Below, one piece after another: positions 45,637 through 53,522 of a stretch of 64,000 bases of DNA; position 1 is the stretch's first letter; each line of letters opens with the position of its first letter. The DNA is from Halomonas sp. YLGW01. Its GTDB lineage: Bacteria; Pseudomonadota; Gammaproteobacteria; Pseudomonadales; Halomonadaceae. The position numbers were made by a program, and so were the translations under genes. The DNA is taken from the NCBI RefSeq assembly GCF_014840935.1, contig NZ_CP062005.1:3389068-3453067 (forward strand). The letters are read 5' to 3'. The notes under the pieces are model-generated. The model did not search any database, was not told where the DNA came from, and saw only the letters and a program-made list of their open reading frames with translations.

Positions 45637-46926
45637 ATGACCACCTCCGCAGAGCTCTTCGCACAGGCCTGTCGCCATATCCCGGGCGGCGTCAATTCGC
45701 CGGTTCGTGCCTTCAAGGGCATGGACCGTCCGCCGGTGTTCATCGAGCGCGCCCAGGGCGCCTACCTGCATGATGTCGAGGGCAAGCGCTACGTCGACTA
45801 TGTGGGCTCCTGGGGGCCGATGATCACCGGGCATGCCGACCCGGACGTGCTGGGGGCGGTGCGCGAGCGACTCGACATGGGGCTGTCCTTCGGCACGCCG
45901 ACGGCCATCGAGACCCGCATGGCGGAGCTGATCTGCGAGATCATGCCGTCTATCGACCTGGTGCGCATGACCAACTCGGGCACCGAGGCCACCATGTCGG
46001 CGATCCGCCTGGCGCGGGGCTATACCGGGCGCGACAAGATCGTGAAGTTCGAGGGCAACTACCACGGCCATTCCGATTCGCTGCTGGTCAAGGCCGGCTC
46101 CGGCGCCCTGACCCACGGCGAGCCGAGCTCGCCGGGTGTACCGGCCTCCTTGGCCGAGCACACCGTGACCCTGCCCTTCAACGATATCGACGCGGTGGAA
46201 GCCTGCTTCGAGGAGATCGGCGATCAGGTGGCCTGCATCATCGTCGAGCCGGTGGCCGGCAACATGAATTGCATTCCGCCGCGGGAGGGCTTCCTCGAGT
46301 CGCTGCGCGAGGCCTGCGACCGCCATTCGAGTGTACTGATCTTCGATGAGGTGATGACCGGCTTCCGGGTCGCCAAGGGCGGCGCCCAGGCGCACTTCGG
46401 CGTGACGCCGGACCTTACCTGCCTTGGCAAGATCGTCGGCGGTGGCATGCCGGTCGGCGCCTTCGGCGGCAAGCGAGAGGTGATGGAGCAGCTCTCGCCG
46501 CTGGGGCCGGTCTATCAGGCCGGCACCCTGGCCGGCAATCCGCTGGCCATGGCCGCGGGCATCGCCCTGTTGACCAAGATTCAGGCGCCGGGCTTCCACG
46601 ACGCCCTCACCCAGCGGGTCGAGACCCTCTGCGATGGCCTCCAGGCCCGGGCCGATGCCGCAGGAATCGAGATGATCACCCAGCGGGCCGGCGGCATGTT
46701 TGGGCTCTTCTTCACCGCCCAGTCGCGGGTCGACAACTTCGCCCAGGCGACCGCCTGTGACGCCGAGGCCTTCCGTCGCTTCTTCTCGCTGATGCTCGAC
46801 GAGGGGGTCTACCTGGCGCCCTCGGCCTATGAAGCCGGCTTCATGTCCAACGCCCATACTCCGGAAGACATCCAGGCCACCCTGGATGGCGCCGAGCGTG
46901 CCTTCGCCGCCATGCGACCGGCCTGA
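45637..46926 (+). CDS. hemL: glutamate-1-semialdehyde 2,1-aminomutase
   Basis: PLP enzyme making 5-aminolevulinate, 429 residues. [19 protein letters not shown] at the N-terminus, [52 protein letters not shown] (as [13 protein letters not shown]), and the PLP lysine in [16 protein letters not shown]. Full length. Its upstream region carries three DnaA boxes. Confidence 0.97.
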   Translation: MTTSAELFAQACRHIPGGVNSPVRAFKGMDRPPVFIERAQGAYLHDVEGKRYVDYVGSWGPMITGHADPDVLGAVRERLDMGLSFGTPTAIETRMAELICEIMPSIDLVRMTNSGTEATMSAIRLARGYTGRDKIVKFEGNYHGHSDSLLVKAGSGALTHGEPSSPGVPASLAEHTVTLPFNDIDAVEACFEEIGDQVACIIVEPVAGNMNCIPPREGFLESLREACDRHSSVLIFDEVMTGFRVAKGGAQAHFGVTPDLTCLGKIVGGGMPVGAFGGKREVMEQLSPLGPVYQAGTLAGNPLAMAAGIALLTKIQAPGFHDALTQRVETLCDGLQARADAAGIEMITQRAGGMFGLFFTAQSRVDNFAQATACDAEAFRRFFSLMLDEGVYLAPSAYEAGFMSNAHTPEDIQATLDGAERAFAAMRPA

Positions 46927-46941
46927 CGAGGAGACATCATC

Positions 46942-48510
46942 GTGAGCGACGTCCTGATCCAGGCCCTGCGCGAGGCGGCCTGCTACGACCATCCGGTGGG
47001 CGAGATCGAGCTCCACGAGACGCATATCTCGTGGATCCTGCTGACCGGCGACTATGCCTACAAGATCAAGAAGCCGGTGGATTTCGGCAGTTTCCTCGAT
47101 TTCTCGACGCTGGAGAAGCGCCGCGGCCTGTGCGAACAGGAGGTGCGACTCAACCGACGCCTGGCGCCGAGCCTGTATCTGGATGTGGTGCCGATCTCCG
47201 GCTCGCCGGAGGCACCTCGGCTCAATGATGACAGCGCCCCCTTCGAGTATGCGGTTAAGATGCGCCAGTTCAGCAACCGCCATCTGTTCAGCAGCCTGCA
47301 GGCCGATGGCGAGCTGTCGCTGGAGCTGCTCGATGACTTGGTCGATCAGCTGGTGGATTTCCACGAGCAGGCGGCCAGGGTCGAGGCAACGAGTCATCAT
47401 GGCAGCGCCGACTCGACTCGTGGCATCGTCGCCCGGGAGTTCTCGCTGATCGGCGAGCGCTTGCCCGGTTCACAAGATCGTGAGCGGCTGGAGGAGCTTC
47501 AGGAACGGGTGGGCGAGATGGAAGCGCGACTGACGCCGGTATTTGCCGAGCGCCATCGCGAGGGATTCGTTCGCGAGACCCACGGCGACATCCATCTGGG
47601 TAACGCGGTGCGTCATCAGGGCCGGGCGTTGCTGTTCGATGGCATCGAGTTCAATGACGCCCTGCGCTGGAACGATATCGGTTGTGACCTGGCCTTTCTG
47701 TTGATGGACTTGGAGGCCCGGGGCGAGCTGATGCTGGCGCGTCATGCCCTGAACCGTTACCTGGAGCTCTCCGGCGACTACGCCTTGGTGCGGGTGCTCG
47801 ACTACTACAAGATCTATCGTGCCCTGGTGCGGGCCAAGGTCGCCATGCTGCGTCATGCCGAGCCGGGGCTCCCGGCCGATGAGCGCACGTCGCTCTGGTC
47901 CGAATATCAGCGTTATCTGGCCTTGGCGGAAGGCTATAGCGAGTTCCGCTTCCCTTATCTGCTGATCGGGGTCGGGGTATCCGGCAGTGGCAAGAGTCGG
48001 TTCACCGGCGAAATGGTCAGGCGGCTGGGGGGCGTGCGCTTGCGCTCGGATGTCGAGCGCAAGCGCCTGTATGGCTTCGCTCCACAGGCCGATAGCCGCC
48101 AGGGGGGTGTGGATATCTATACCCCCGAGGCGACCGAGCGTACCTATCAGCACCTGGCCCGGCTCTGCGGCCTCCTCTTCGAGGCGGGACTGTCGGTGTG
48201 TGTGGATGCCACCTGCCTGAAGCGTTCACAGCGTGACTTGCTGGCCGATCAGGCCGAAGCGAGAGGGCTGGCGGTGATGATCATCAGCTTCGAGGCCGAC
48301 GCGGCCACCCTCAGAGCACGGATCGAGAAGCGTGCCCGGCTGGGTGGCGATCCCTCCGAGGCGAGCCTCGCCGTACTCGAGCGACAGCTTGCGCATTTCG
48401 AGCCCTTCAGCGATGAGGAACGACGCCACCTGGTCCACCTGGATACGACCGCCGACAATGCCAGCGAGACGCTGGCCGAACTGATCCATCAGCACATGAA
48501 TCACGCCTGA
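46942..48510 (+). CDS. APH-like kinase domain fused to a P-loop ATPase domain
   Basis: 522 residues. The N-terminal half (about 1-330) is aminoglycoside-phosphotransferase-like: DYAYKIKKPVDFGSFLDFST, ETHGDIHLGNAVRHQGRALL with the catalytic HGDxHxxN, and FDGIEFNDALRWNDIGCDLAF with the Mg-binding Asp. The C-terminal half is a zeta-toxin/AAA-like kinase with Walker A GVGVSGSGKSRFTGEM (about 352-367). The fusion is conserved in proteobacteria but its substrate is unknown; no antibiotic resistance should be inferred. GTG start 46942, 15 bases past hemL. Confidence 0.88.
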   Translation: MSDVLIQALREAACYDHPVGEIELHETHISWILLTGDYAYKIKKPVDFGSFLDFSTLEKRRGLCEQEVRLNRRLAPSLYLDVVPISGSPEAPRLNDDSAPFEYAVKMRQFSNRHLFSSLQADGELSLELLDDLVDQLVDFHEQAARVEATSHHGSADSTRGIVAREFSLIGERLPGSQDRERLEELQERVGEMEARLTPVFAERHREGFVRETHGDIHLGNAVRHQGRALLFDGIEFNDALRWNDIGCDLAFLLMDLEARGELMLARHALNRYLELSGDYALVRVLDYYKIYRALVRAKVAMLRHAEPGLPADERTSLWSEYQRYLALAEGYSEFRFPYLLIGVGVSGSGKSRFTGEMVRRLGGVRLRSDVERKRLYGFAPQADSRQGGVDIYTPEATERTYQHLARLCGLLFEAGLSVCVDATCLKRSQRDLLADQAEARGLAVMIISFEADAATLRARIEKRARLGGDPSEASLAVLERQLAHFEPFSDEERRHLVHLDTTADNASETLAELIHQHMNHA

Positions 48511-48741
48511 TTTCCCCACCTCTAATAAAGACGTCGTGTGCTGGTTTACAAGAGTATACGGCGTCATTAACCCCCTTGTTTCCATGCGGTTTTCCCCTCT
48601 CCATTTGGCGCCATTCCACGTCTTCTCTCCCATCTTCTCCTTTCTTGTATCACTGCTGAGCCATTTCCTTTTCCCGCCTTAATATATTGAATTACAACGT
48701 TATAGAGCACTTTCACTGATCCGCTTCCTCTGGCTGAGTTA

Positions 48742-48763
48742 CATGGATGAAACAGTTTCCATG
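48742..48763. promoter_or_regulatory. candidate enhancer palindrome for a sigma-54 activator
   Basis: Arms CATGGA and TCCATG flank a 10-base centre; nested inside is GAAACAGTTTC, a perfect 5-bp inverted repeat about one A. It lies about 100 bases upstream of the -24/-12 promoter, the usual distance for an enhancer site. The VpsR-type activator encoded at 53.5 kb is the obvious candidate binder (inference). Confidence 0.5.
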
Positions 48764-48863
48764 CCGACGGTTAACCGCCTTTACCAGCCAAAGGCTTGCC
48801 CCTCCCCCTCCCCGTTTTTATTTCCTGAAACTTACAGTGATTTACAAACCGTTTCATAAAAGC

Positions 48864-48878
48864 TGGCACGCATTATGC
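48864..48878 (+). promoter_or_regulatory. sigma-54 (-24/-12) promoter
   Basis: TGGCACGCATTATGC matches the RpoN consensus TGGCACG-N4-TTGC at all but one position, with the invariant GG and GC exactly spaced. It lies about 115 bases ahead of the glycine-rich gene, and a sigma-54 activator gene sits in the same cluster. Confidence 0.85.
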
Positions 48879-48993
48879 CCAGTGAATATCGACTGCGACT
48901 GGATGCCGCCAGCCATTGACCGCTACCGGTTCACTGACGAGTCACGGTTCGCAGCTTGAGGCAAGGGATTCTATCCAGACTGGAGAAACGGTC

Positions 48994-50202
48994 ATGAAAA
49001 ACTATGTAATCGCGGGTACTTCGCTGCTGGCTCTGGTGATGGCGATTTCCGCTGCGCACGCCAACCCGAGTGTCGGTGTTGCCGACGACAATACCACTCA
49101 AAGAGTCGACTCGAGCGCCTCTGCTACCGGCGGAAATAGCGGTAACGCCAATGGTGGCAGCGGTCTGGGCCTGGGAGTCGGTGGCACTGGCTGGGGCGGT
49201 GACGCCAACGGCGGTGATGCAGAAAGTGGAGGTCAAGGGGGGGCCCAGCATGCGTCTCGCGGTCGCCCTGGTCGGGGTGGAGATGACGACGGCAACTATG
49301 GCGGTGACGGCGGTACCGGGGGTAATGGCAGCGGTGCCGCTGGTACCGGTAATGGTGCTGGCGCTGCAGGTGGTTCGACCGGTCGAGGCGGCGATGCTTG
49401 GGCCTACAGCGAATCCTTCAATACCTCCACCAGCGTGATCTCCATGCAGGAGATGAAATCACATGTCAGTGGTGCCGCCATCAATGTGAATGGAGGTAAC
49501 GGTGCTCGTGGTGCCGATGGTGGCGACAGTGGGCATGCCGCTGCGCTGAACTTTACCGTTGCGGGTAATGGCGGCAACGGCAACGGCGGCGATGGTGGCA
49601 AGGCCAAAGCCAGAGGTGGTGATGGCGATGATGGCGGTGATGCCGGCAGCCTCGGCCTTGGATTGGGCTTTGGGGTAGGTGGCGAAGGTGATGCCGATGC
49701 CGATTCCGATGCAGGCGCCATTGCACTGAATAACAGTGAAGGTGCTGGCGGTGGAATGGCACACCGCGGCGGTCGTCGTGGCGGCGGCGGTAGTGGTGTC
49801 GACCAGGATGCCAATGCCGACGCAACCGCTCGTGCCAATGGCGGAACTGGAACCGGCGGCGCCGGAACCGGCGCAGGTACCGGTGATAGTAGGGCGAATG
49901 CCGGTGATGGCGGTGACGGCGCCTATGCCACAGCCGATAGCGGTAACGGCGGGGCTGGTAACGGCGGTGGTGGCGGTGGTGCCACCAGTGGTGCTGTGAC
50001 TGCCTCCAGCGGCAATGGCGGTGCCGGTGGTGCCGGTGGCGCTGGCGGAGCTGCTCTGCTGAGCACCGGTGCGGCCAACGTTAGCGTGGCGGCCGGTAAC
50101 TTCGGCGGTATCGCCAACATGAACGTCTCCACTGGCATCTACAACTCCCAGGTGGCCGGTACCAACGTTGCTGCTCACAGCAACGTCAACATCGGCAACT
50201 GA
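48994..50202 (+). CDS. secreted glycine-rich repeat protein, candidate fibre subunit
   Basis: 402 residues with a Sec signal peptide (MKNYVIAGTSLLALVMAISA, cleaved after AHA). The mature protein is dominated by Gly, Ala, Asn, Asp and Ser, has no Cys, and reads like a PGRS protein (GNGGAGGAGGAGG). Two diverged tandem repeats are visible: about 45-150, with GLGLGVGGTGWGGDANGGDA, and about 205-320, with GLGLGFGVGGEGDADADSDA. The C-terminus changes to FGGIANMNVSTGIYNSQVAG and HSNVNIGN, resembling Asn-rich amyloid repeat units of Fap proteins as I remember them. GGAGA lies seven bases before ATG 48994. First gene behind the sigma-54 promoter. Not an RTX array: the GGxGxD spacing is irregular. Confidence 0.8.
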   Translation: MKNYVIAGTSLLALVMAISAAHANPSVGVADDNTTQRVDSSASATGGNSGNANGGSGLGLGVGGTGWGGDANGGDAESGGQGGAQHASRGRPGRGGDDDGNYGGDGGTGGNGSGAAGTGNGAGAAGGSTGRGGDAWAYSESFNTSTSVISMQEMKSHVSGAAINVNGGNGARGADGGDSGHAAALNFTVAGNGGNGNGGDGGKAKARGGDGDDGGDAGSLGLGLGFGVGGEGDADADSDAGAIALNNSEGAGGGMAHRGGRRGGGGSGVDQDANADATARANGGTGTGGAGTGAGTGDSRANAGDGGDGAYATADSGNGGAGNGGGGGGATSGAVTASSGNGGAGGAGGAGGAALLSTGAANVSVAAGNFGGIANMNVSTGIYNSQVAGTNVAAHSNVNIGN

Positions 50203-50261
50203 TGGAAGAGTTCGACCGATGTGATATCGGAACGATCTCATCCTGAGGAGTAATTGTGAAC

Positions 50262-50287
50262 GGCTGGCGGAGCTTGCTCCGCCAGCC
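50262..50287 (+). terminator. perfect hairpin between fibre gene and next gene
   Basis: Stem GGCTGGCGGAGC, 12 bp, with a 2-base nominal loop and no T-run. It follows the glycine-rich gene and precedes the small secreted protein, so it may stabilise the first message or cut read-through and give a high first-gene ratio. Confidence 0.6.
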
Positions 50288-50328
50288 TGTTGCTCATCAA
50301 GAGTATTCAAAGCAAGGAGTGCCAGGCC

Positions 50329-50727
50329 ATGTTTGCAACAAGTGTTTGCTCGCCTCGGTACAGAGCCATTCTCATCGGCGCAGGATTAGTAGTTGCTGTG
50401 GGAATAAGTCAGTCAAGCCATGCCGACGAGTCCATTGTATCCAGCGGCTTCGGTGATCAGAACAGTCTCGATATGAGTGAGATGGAGGAGGCGCGAGGCA
50501 AGGAAGGAATCAACTTGACCAATGTGCAGAGCATCCAGAACGTCGATACCTCGGTTGAAACCACGTCCTTCAATGTTGGAGGAGACGTGAGAACCGGGAA
50601 CGTCAAGATCGAGGCGGATTCACTGAACAGTTTCAGAGGGGTCGGGGTGTTCAATATCACCACAGGTAACGCCAATGCCGTGAGTGGGGCGGTGGGCATC
50701 AGTGTCTATATCGTCAATCCACAATGA
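50329..50727 (+). CDS. small secreted protein, candidate minor fibre/nucleator subunit
   Basis: 132 residues from ATG 50329 (AAGGAG nine bases upstream). The signal peptide spans about 1-32 (AILIGAGLVVAVGISQSSHA). The mature part begins with an acidic stretch holding MSEMEEARGKEGINL (about 49-63), similar in layout to the ELRGG motif of the protein at 51546. It ends SFRGVGVFNITTGNANAVSG, which aligns with the C-terminus of the glycine-rich protein (F.G(I/V)...N(V/I)(S/T)TG..N). I do not recognise a named family. By position and this similarity it may be a minor or nucleating subunit, as CsgB or FapB are in other systems (inference). Confidence 0.75.
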   Translation: MFATSVCSPRYRAILIGAGLVVAVGISQSSHADESIVSSGFGDQNSLDMSEMEEARGKEGINLTNVQSIQNVDTSVETTSFNVGGDVRTGNVKIEADSLNSFRGVGVFNITTGNANAVSGAVGISVYIVNPQ

Positions 50728-50774
50728 TGGTGCTCGATTAAGGCGCCGGTGAAACGACAAGAGGCACGAATCTG

Positions 50775-51473
50775 ATGTCGCAGTTATTTCGTGTAGCGGT
50801 CATCTCGGTCACTTTGGGACTGTCGGCTCAGCCTGCAGCAGCAGGCCCCGTGACGATCGCCAACCCCTTTGGTTCCTTTCAGGTCAAGGCCGAGAGCCTG
50901 AATGAGCTGCGCTGGGAGAATGTGGTCCGTCAGCAATACGACTTCAGCTGTGGTTCGGCAGCCGTCGCGACTCTTCTGACCTACCACTACGAGCGCCCCA
51001 CCACGGAAGCGGCCGTCTTCGAGTCGATGATACAGAAGGGGGATGTGGAGAAGATTCGTATCTACGGCTTTTCCATGCTGGACATGAAGCAGTACCTGGA
51101 TTCGCGGGGACTCGACTCCGATGGCTTTCGCGTCAAGCTCGAGGACTTCATCAATATCGGCTTGCCCGCCATCACTCTGATCAATACGGGGGGATACAAG
51201 CATTTCGTGGTGATCAAGGGCATGGATGACGGCAATGTGCTGGTCGGGGACCCGGCCGTCGGCACTGTCGTGGTGCCCAAGGAACATTTCGAGACCCTAT
51301 GGACGGGAAGTGTGTTGGGAGCTCGTGAGGATATGCTCCTGGCGCAACAGTACTTCAACAATGATCGAGATTGGCAGGTTCGTCCGGAATCTCCACTCGA
51401 CCAGGGCATGCAGCGCTCGGCCACCGGTTCGGCCATGTTGCCACTGCCGGGACGCAATGAACTGGGGCGCTAA
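50775..51473 (+). CDS. periplasmic C39-type cysteine protease (FapD-like)
   Basis: 232 residues with a signal peptide (to about residue 23, AAA-G). Papain-like C39 fold: VVRQQYDFSCGSAAVATLLTY has the oxyanion Gln and catalytic Cys59, GGYKHFVVIKGM has His143 and VGDPAVG has Asp159, so the triad is complete. There is no ABC or membrane domain, unlike bacteriocin exporters. Stand-alone periplasmic C39 proteins of this form occur as FapD in Pseudomonas functional-amyloid operons. It probably processes the fibre proteins or the pore (inference). Start ATG 50775, GAGG about nine bases upstream. Confidence 0.85.
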   Translation: MSQLFRVAVISVTLGLSAQPAAAGPVTIANPFGSFQVKAESLNELRWENVVRQQYDFSCGSAAVATLLTYHYERPTTEAAVFESMIQKGDVEKIRIYGFSMLDMKQYLDSRGLDSDGFRVKLEDFINIGLPAITLINTGGYKHFVVIKGMDDGNVLVGDPAVGTVVVPKEHFETLWTGSVLGAREDMLLAQQYFNNDRDWQVRPESPLDQGMQRSATGSAMLPLPGRNELGR

Positions 51474-51545
51474 TTGCTGCGCTCATATGAACCGGGGATC
51501 AAAGATTTATCACTATACGGTTTATCACTACAGGAGTGGCAAACC

Positions 51546-52202
51546 ATGAAAGCGTCAAGAAACATCAGTAAGATAGTCGCTTGTCGGAGCGTATCAAGAC
51601 ATAGCTTCCTCGCCGTATTGCTGCTGGGGGCGACCACTGTATCGGCGGCTGCAGGTACCGAGAGCCTGCTCCTGCAAGAGGCCGCCATGGCACCACTTCA
51701 GGAAGATATCTACACCACTGCACATGCCACCATCATTCCGATGGACGACATGCAGGAACTGCGTGGAGGTTTCTCGATTGGCGGCGTCGACATGGACTTC
51801 GGTGCCACCTTGCAGACCAAGATCGATGGCATGGTACGCATGAAGACGCAGTTGGCTTTTACACAAGCCGGTATCAATATCGTCTCGCAAGAGGTATCAG
51901 GCTTATCGCCGGGTGTTACCAGCGTGAGTCCCAGTGCTAATCCAGTTACACAGATAGCACCTGATTCATTCAATCTATCGGGCCTCGCCAGTTTTTCCGG
52001 GTTGGCAATGTCCGACGCTGAGAGCTTTACAGCGGCGCTATATAAAATAACTAGAAATGCTATCGTAAGCGCTGTCGTCAGTAATGGTTCGGGGCAGGAT
52101 ATATCTCAAAGCATAAATATTGATATCAAGGTTAATAATATTGGAGACATCCGGTCTGCTCGGGAGCGTGCTTCATTTATACGTTCTCTTCATAATTATT
52201 GA
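51546..52202 (+). CDS. secreted protein of the fibre cluster with ELRGG motif (FapE-like position)
   Basis: 218 residues from ATG 51546 (CAGGAG nine bases upstream). Signal peptide about 1-36 (FLAVLLLGATTVSAAAG). Residues 66-80 read MDDMQELRGGFSIGG, resembling a double-glycine leader junction recognised by C39 peptidases; a C39 enzyme is encoded just upstream. The rest is Ser/Asn/Val-rich with no Cys after the signal, and ends with a stretch of beta-like alternation (SQSINIDIKVNNIGDI). It holds the place of FapE, a minor fibre component, but I see no clear sequence match. Last gene of the rightward set, closed by a terminator. Confidence 0.75.
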   Translation: MKASRNISKIVACRSVSRHSFLAVLLLGATTVSAAAGTESLLLQEAAMAPLQEDIYTTAHATIIPMDDMQELRGGFSIGGVDMDFGATLQTKIDGMVRMKTQLAFTQAGINIVSQEVSGLSPGVTSVSPSANPVTQIAPDSFNLSGLASFSGLAMSDAESFTAALYKITRNAIVSAVVSNGSGQDISQSINIDIKVNNIGDIRSARERASFIRSLHNY

Positions 52203-52232
52203 TTATACCGGATTGGAGGTGCTGTAAAATGG

Positions 52233-52275
52233 CAAGGAGCTCGATATCATCGAGCTCCTTGTCTTTTCTTTTCTC
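52233..52275. terminator. bidirectional terminator between convergent fibre-cluster genes
   Basis: Perfect 13-bp stem CAAGGAGCTCGAT with a 3-base loop, followed on the plus strand by a T-rich tail and on the minus strand by a TTTT. It separates the rightward secreted-protein genes from the leftward barrel gene. Confidence 0.9.
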
Positions 52276-52277
52276 TA

Positions 52278-53336
52278 TTAGAAAACATTGAATCCAAAGG
52301 GCGAGCGAAGGGTGAGAGTGGTATCCGGAGCGTCTTCTGTAATGCCAAATTCTAGATTGAGATTTAGAGCGACATCCGGATCTAGTTGATACGACCATCC
52401 AAGCAACATTGAGCCAATATTTAATGAAGAAGATGGAAATGTCACACCATTCACTTCAGTCTCTGTCTCTCCAATAAAGTCGTTTTTATAGCCCAAAGTG
52501 AAGGATGATTTTTGATTGATCGAGTAAGCCATACCGAAACTCAGCCTGACGGCATCTCCAGGATCAACTTCTCCAACAAATGATTCGCCTATTGATTTAT
52601 TAACATCATCCTTCATATTGTATAGATAGCCAATGTTGGCAAAATAAATTGCCGGGTCTGACGGGGCTAGAATAGTCAGGCTCGGTTCAATGGAATGAAA
52701 TCCAGACCCCGTAGCTAACTCAGATTCTATTCCATCGCTGTCACGATCAATATCAAAAGGACTTTCACCTGTTGTTGATTTATAGCGAAGGTTTCCAATG
52801 AAGAAGGGGGATCCATTCCCCCCTCTGTTGAGCTGATAGTGTGCTGCAACCTCGACATCACCAATCCCATCGCCGGAAAGTGATCTGTCGCTATACCTCG
52901 TTGCACCGCCCAAATTAGAGGTGTTCCCATAGGTGTCATCGCGATACACATACGGGACCTTTAGTTCAAGTTCAAACCTGTTGGTTACTCCTAAGCGACC
53001 TGTCAGCGATGCAGTCCAGCTATCACGGTCGACATCTTCTGCGTCTATGACACCAACAAGAAATGCTGGAACGATTTCCGAACCTCGAAATGTCAGTCGA
53101 TTGACACTGGAGTGCGAGTACTGGAGCTCGGGTTCCAGTACTAGCCTGCCTTGCGGAGTCAACACCCCTCCAATATCGGGAATCGCCTGAATCTCTGGCT
53201 GAGCGGCTTGCTGAGGAGGGGGCTGGCCCACCTGCTCCATGTTCTCGTCGTTCGATGTCTGTGCATAGGCGGCACTGGCCACCATCATGGATAGCAGGCT
53301 AGGTGCCATGAACACCTTCTTGGTCATACTGATCAT
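52278..53336 (-). CDS. outer-membrane beta-barrel pore (FapF-like)
   Basis: 352 residues from ATG 53336 (AAGGGGA upstream). Signal peptide to about residue 26 (SMMVASAAYAQ). A short Pro/Gln-rich linker follows (EQVGQPPPQQAAQPEIQ), then the barrel from about 58: VLTPQGRLVLEPELQYSHSS, FELELKVPYVYRDD, GIGDVEVAAHYQLNRG, FFIGNLRYKSTTGESPFDI, ATGSGFHSIEPSLTI and a C-terminal aromatic FGFNVF. This pattern recalls FapF and the wider phenol-degradation-MetA-type barrel family. The helical coiled-coil trimerisation segment I expect before the FapF barrel is absent here. It probably exports the secreted proteins encoded across the terminator. Confidence 0.8.
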   Translation of the reverse strand: MISMTKKVFMAPSLLSMMVASAAYAQTSNDENMEQVGQPPPQQAAQPEIQAIPDIGGVLTPQGRLVLEPELQYSHSSVNRLTFRGSEIVPAFLVGVIDAEDVDRDSWTASLTGRLGVTNRFELELKVPYVYRDDTYGNTSNLGGATRYSDRSLSGDGIGDVEVAAHYQLNRGGNGSPFFIGNLRYKSTTGESPFDIDRDSDGIESELATGSGFHSIEPSLTILAPSDPAIYFANIGYLYNMKDDVNKSIGESFVGEVDPGDAVRLSFGMAYSINQKSSFTLGYKNDFIGETETEVNGVTFPSSSLNIGSMLLGWSYQLDPDVALNLNLEFGITEDAPDTTLTLRSPFGFNVF

Positions 53337-53522
53337 AGTAGTCCCCTTACCTTTCATCCCTTGTGATGCCAGCAGCGTCGTAAGCATCGAGTAGTATTAA
53401 TTGCCAACTAATAATGGCGGATCAGTCATCATGCTTCCCTCGCCATCAGCTTAGTTGATCCGGGGTCGGCCTCAAGGAATTTACGCTAGGCCGGTATCCT
53501 TGATTGAGGTCTTCTTATCTAT

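Larger units (their letters stand above)
48511..48993 (+). promoter_or_regulatory. AT-richer promoter region of the fibre cluster
   Basis: No convincing gene in 483 bases, notably less GC-rich than the flanking genes. It holds the sigma-54 promoter at 48864-48878, a palindromic site at 48742-48763, further GAAAC/GTTTC elements (about 48826 and 48851), and the Shine-Dalgarno GGAGA before ATG 48994. Confidence 0.75.

Noticed and set aside
44782..47400. An 872-residue open frame on the minus strand
   Set aside because: It is the antisense shadow of thiE and hemL, which have clear family motifs; the frame is open only because of GC-rich codon bias and its translation matches nothing recognisable.
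46942..48510. Aminoglycoside resistance gene
   Set aside because: The APH-like domain belongs to a chromosomal fusion family with no known resistance role.
48994..50202. Calcium-binding RTX repeats
   Set aside because: GGxGxDxx nonapeptides do not recur regularly, and there is no C-terminal type I secretion pattern; a Sec signal peptide is present.
49459..50310. A 283-residue minus-strand frame rich in Thr, Ala and Ile
   Set aside because: It is the reverse complement of the glycine-rich gene, whose signal peptide, ribosome site and promoter support the plus strand.
50256..50456. Short frame beginning GTG after a GAGGAG, spanning the 50.26-kb hairpin
   Set aside because: It overlaps the small secreted protein in another frame and has no signal, motif or composition that suggests a protein.
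50775..51473. Bacteriocin maturation and export system
   Set aside because: The C39 protein has a signal peptide and no ABC transporter half, and no small bacteriocin-like or immunity genes are present.
53337..53522. A sigma-54 promoter for the leftward barrel gene
   Set aside because: TTGGCAATTAATACTACT and TGGCGAGGGAAGC look partly similar, but the -12 GC is missing or misplaced.
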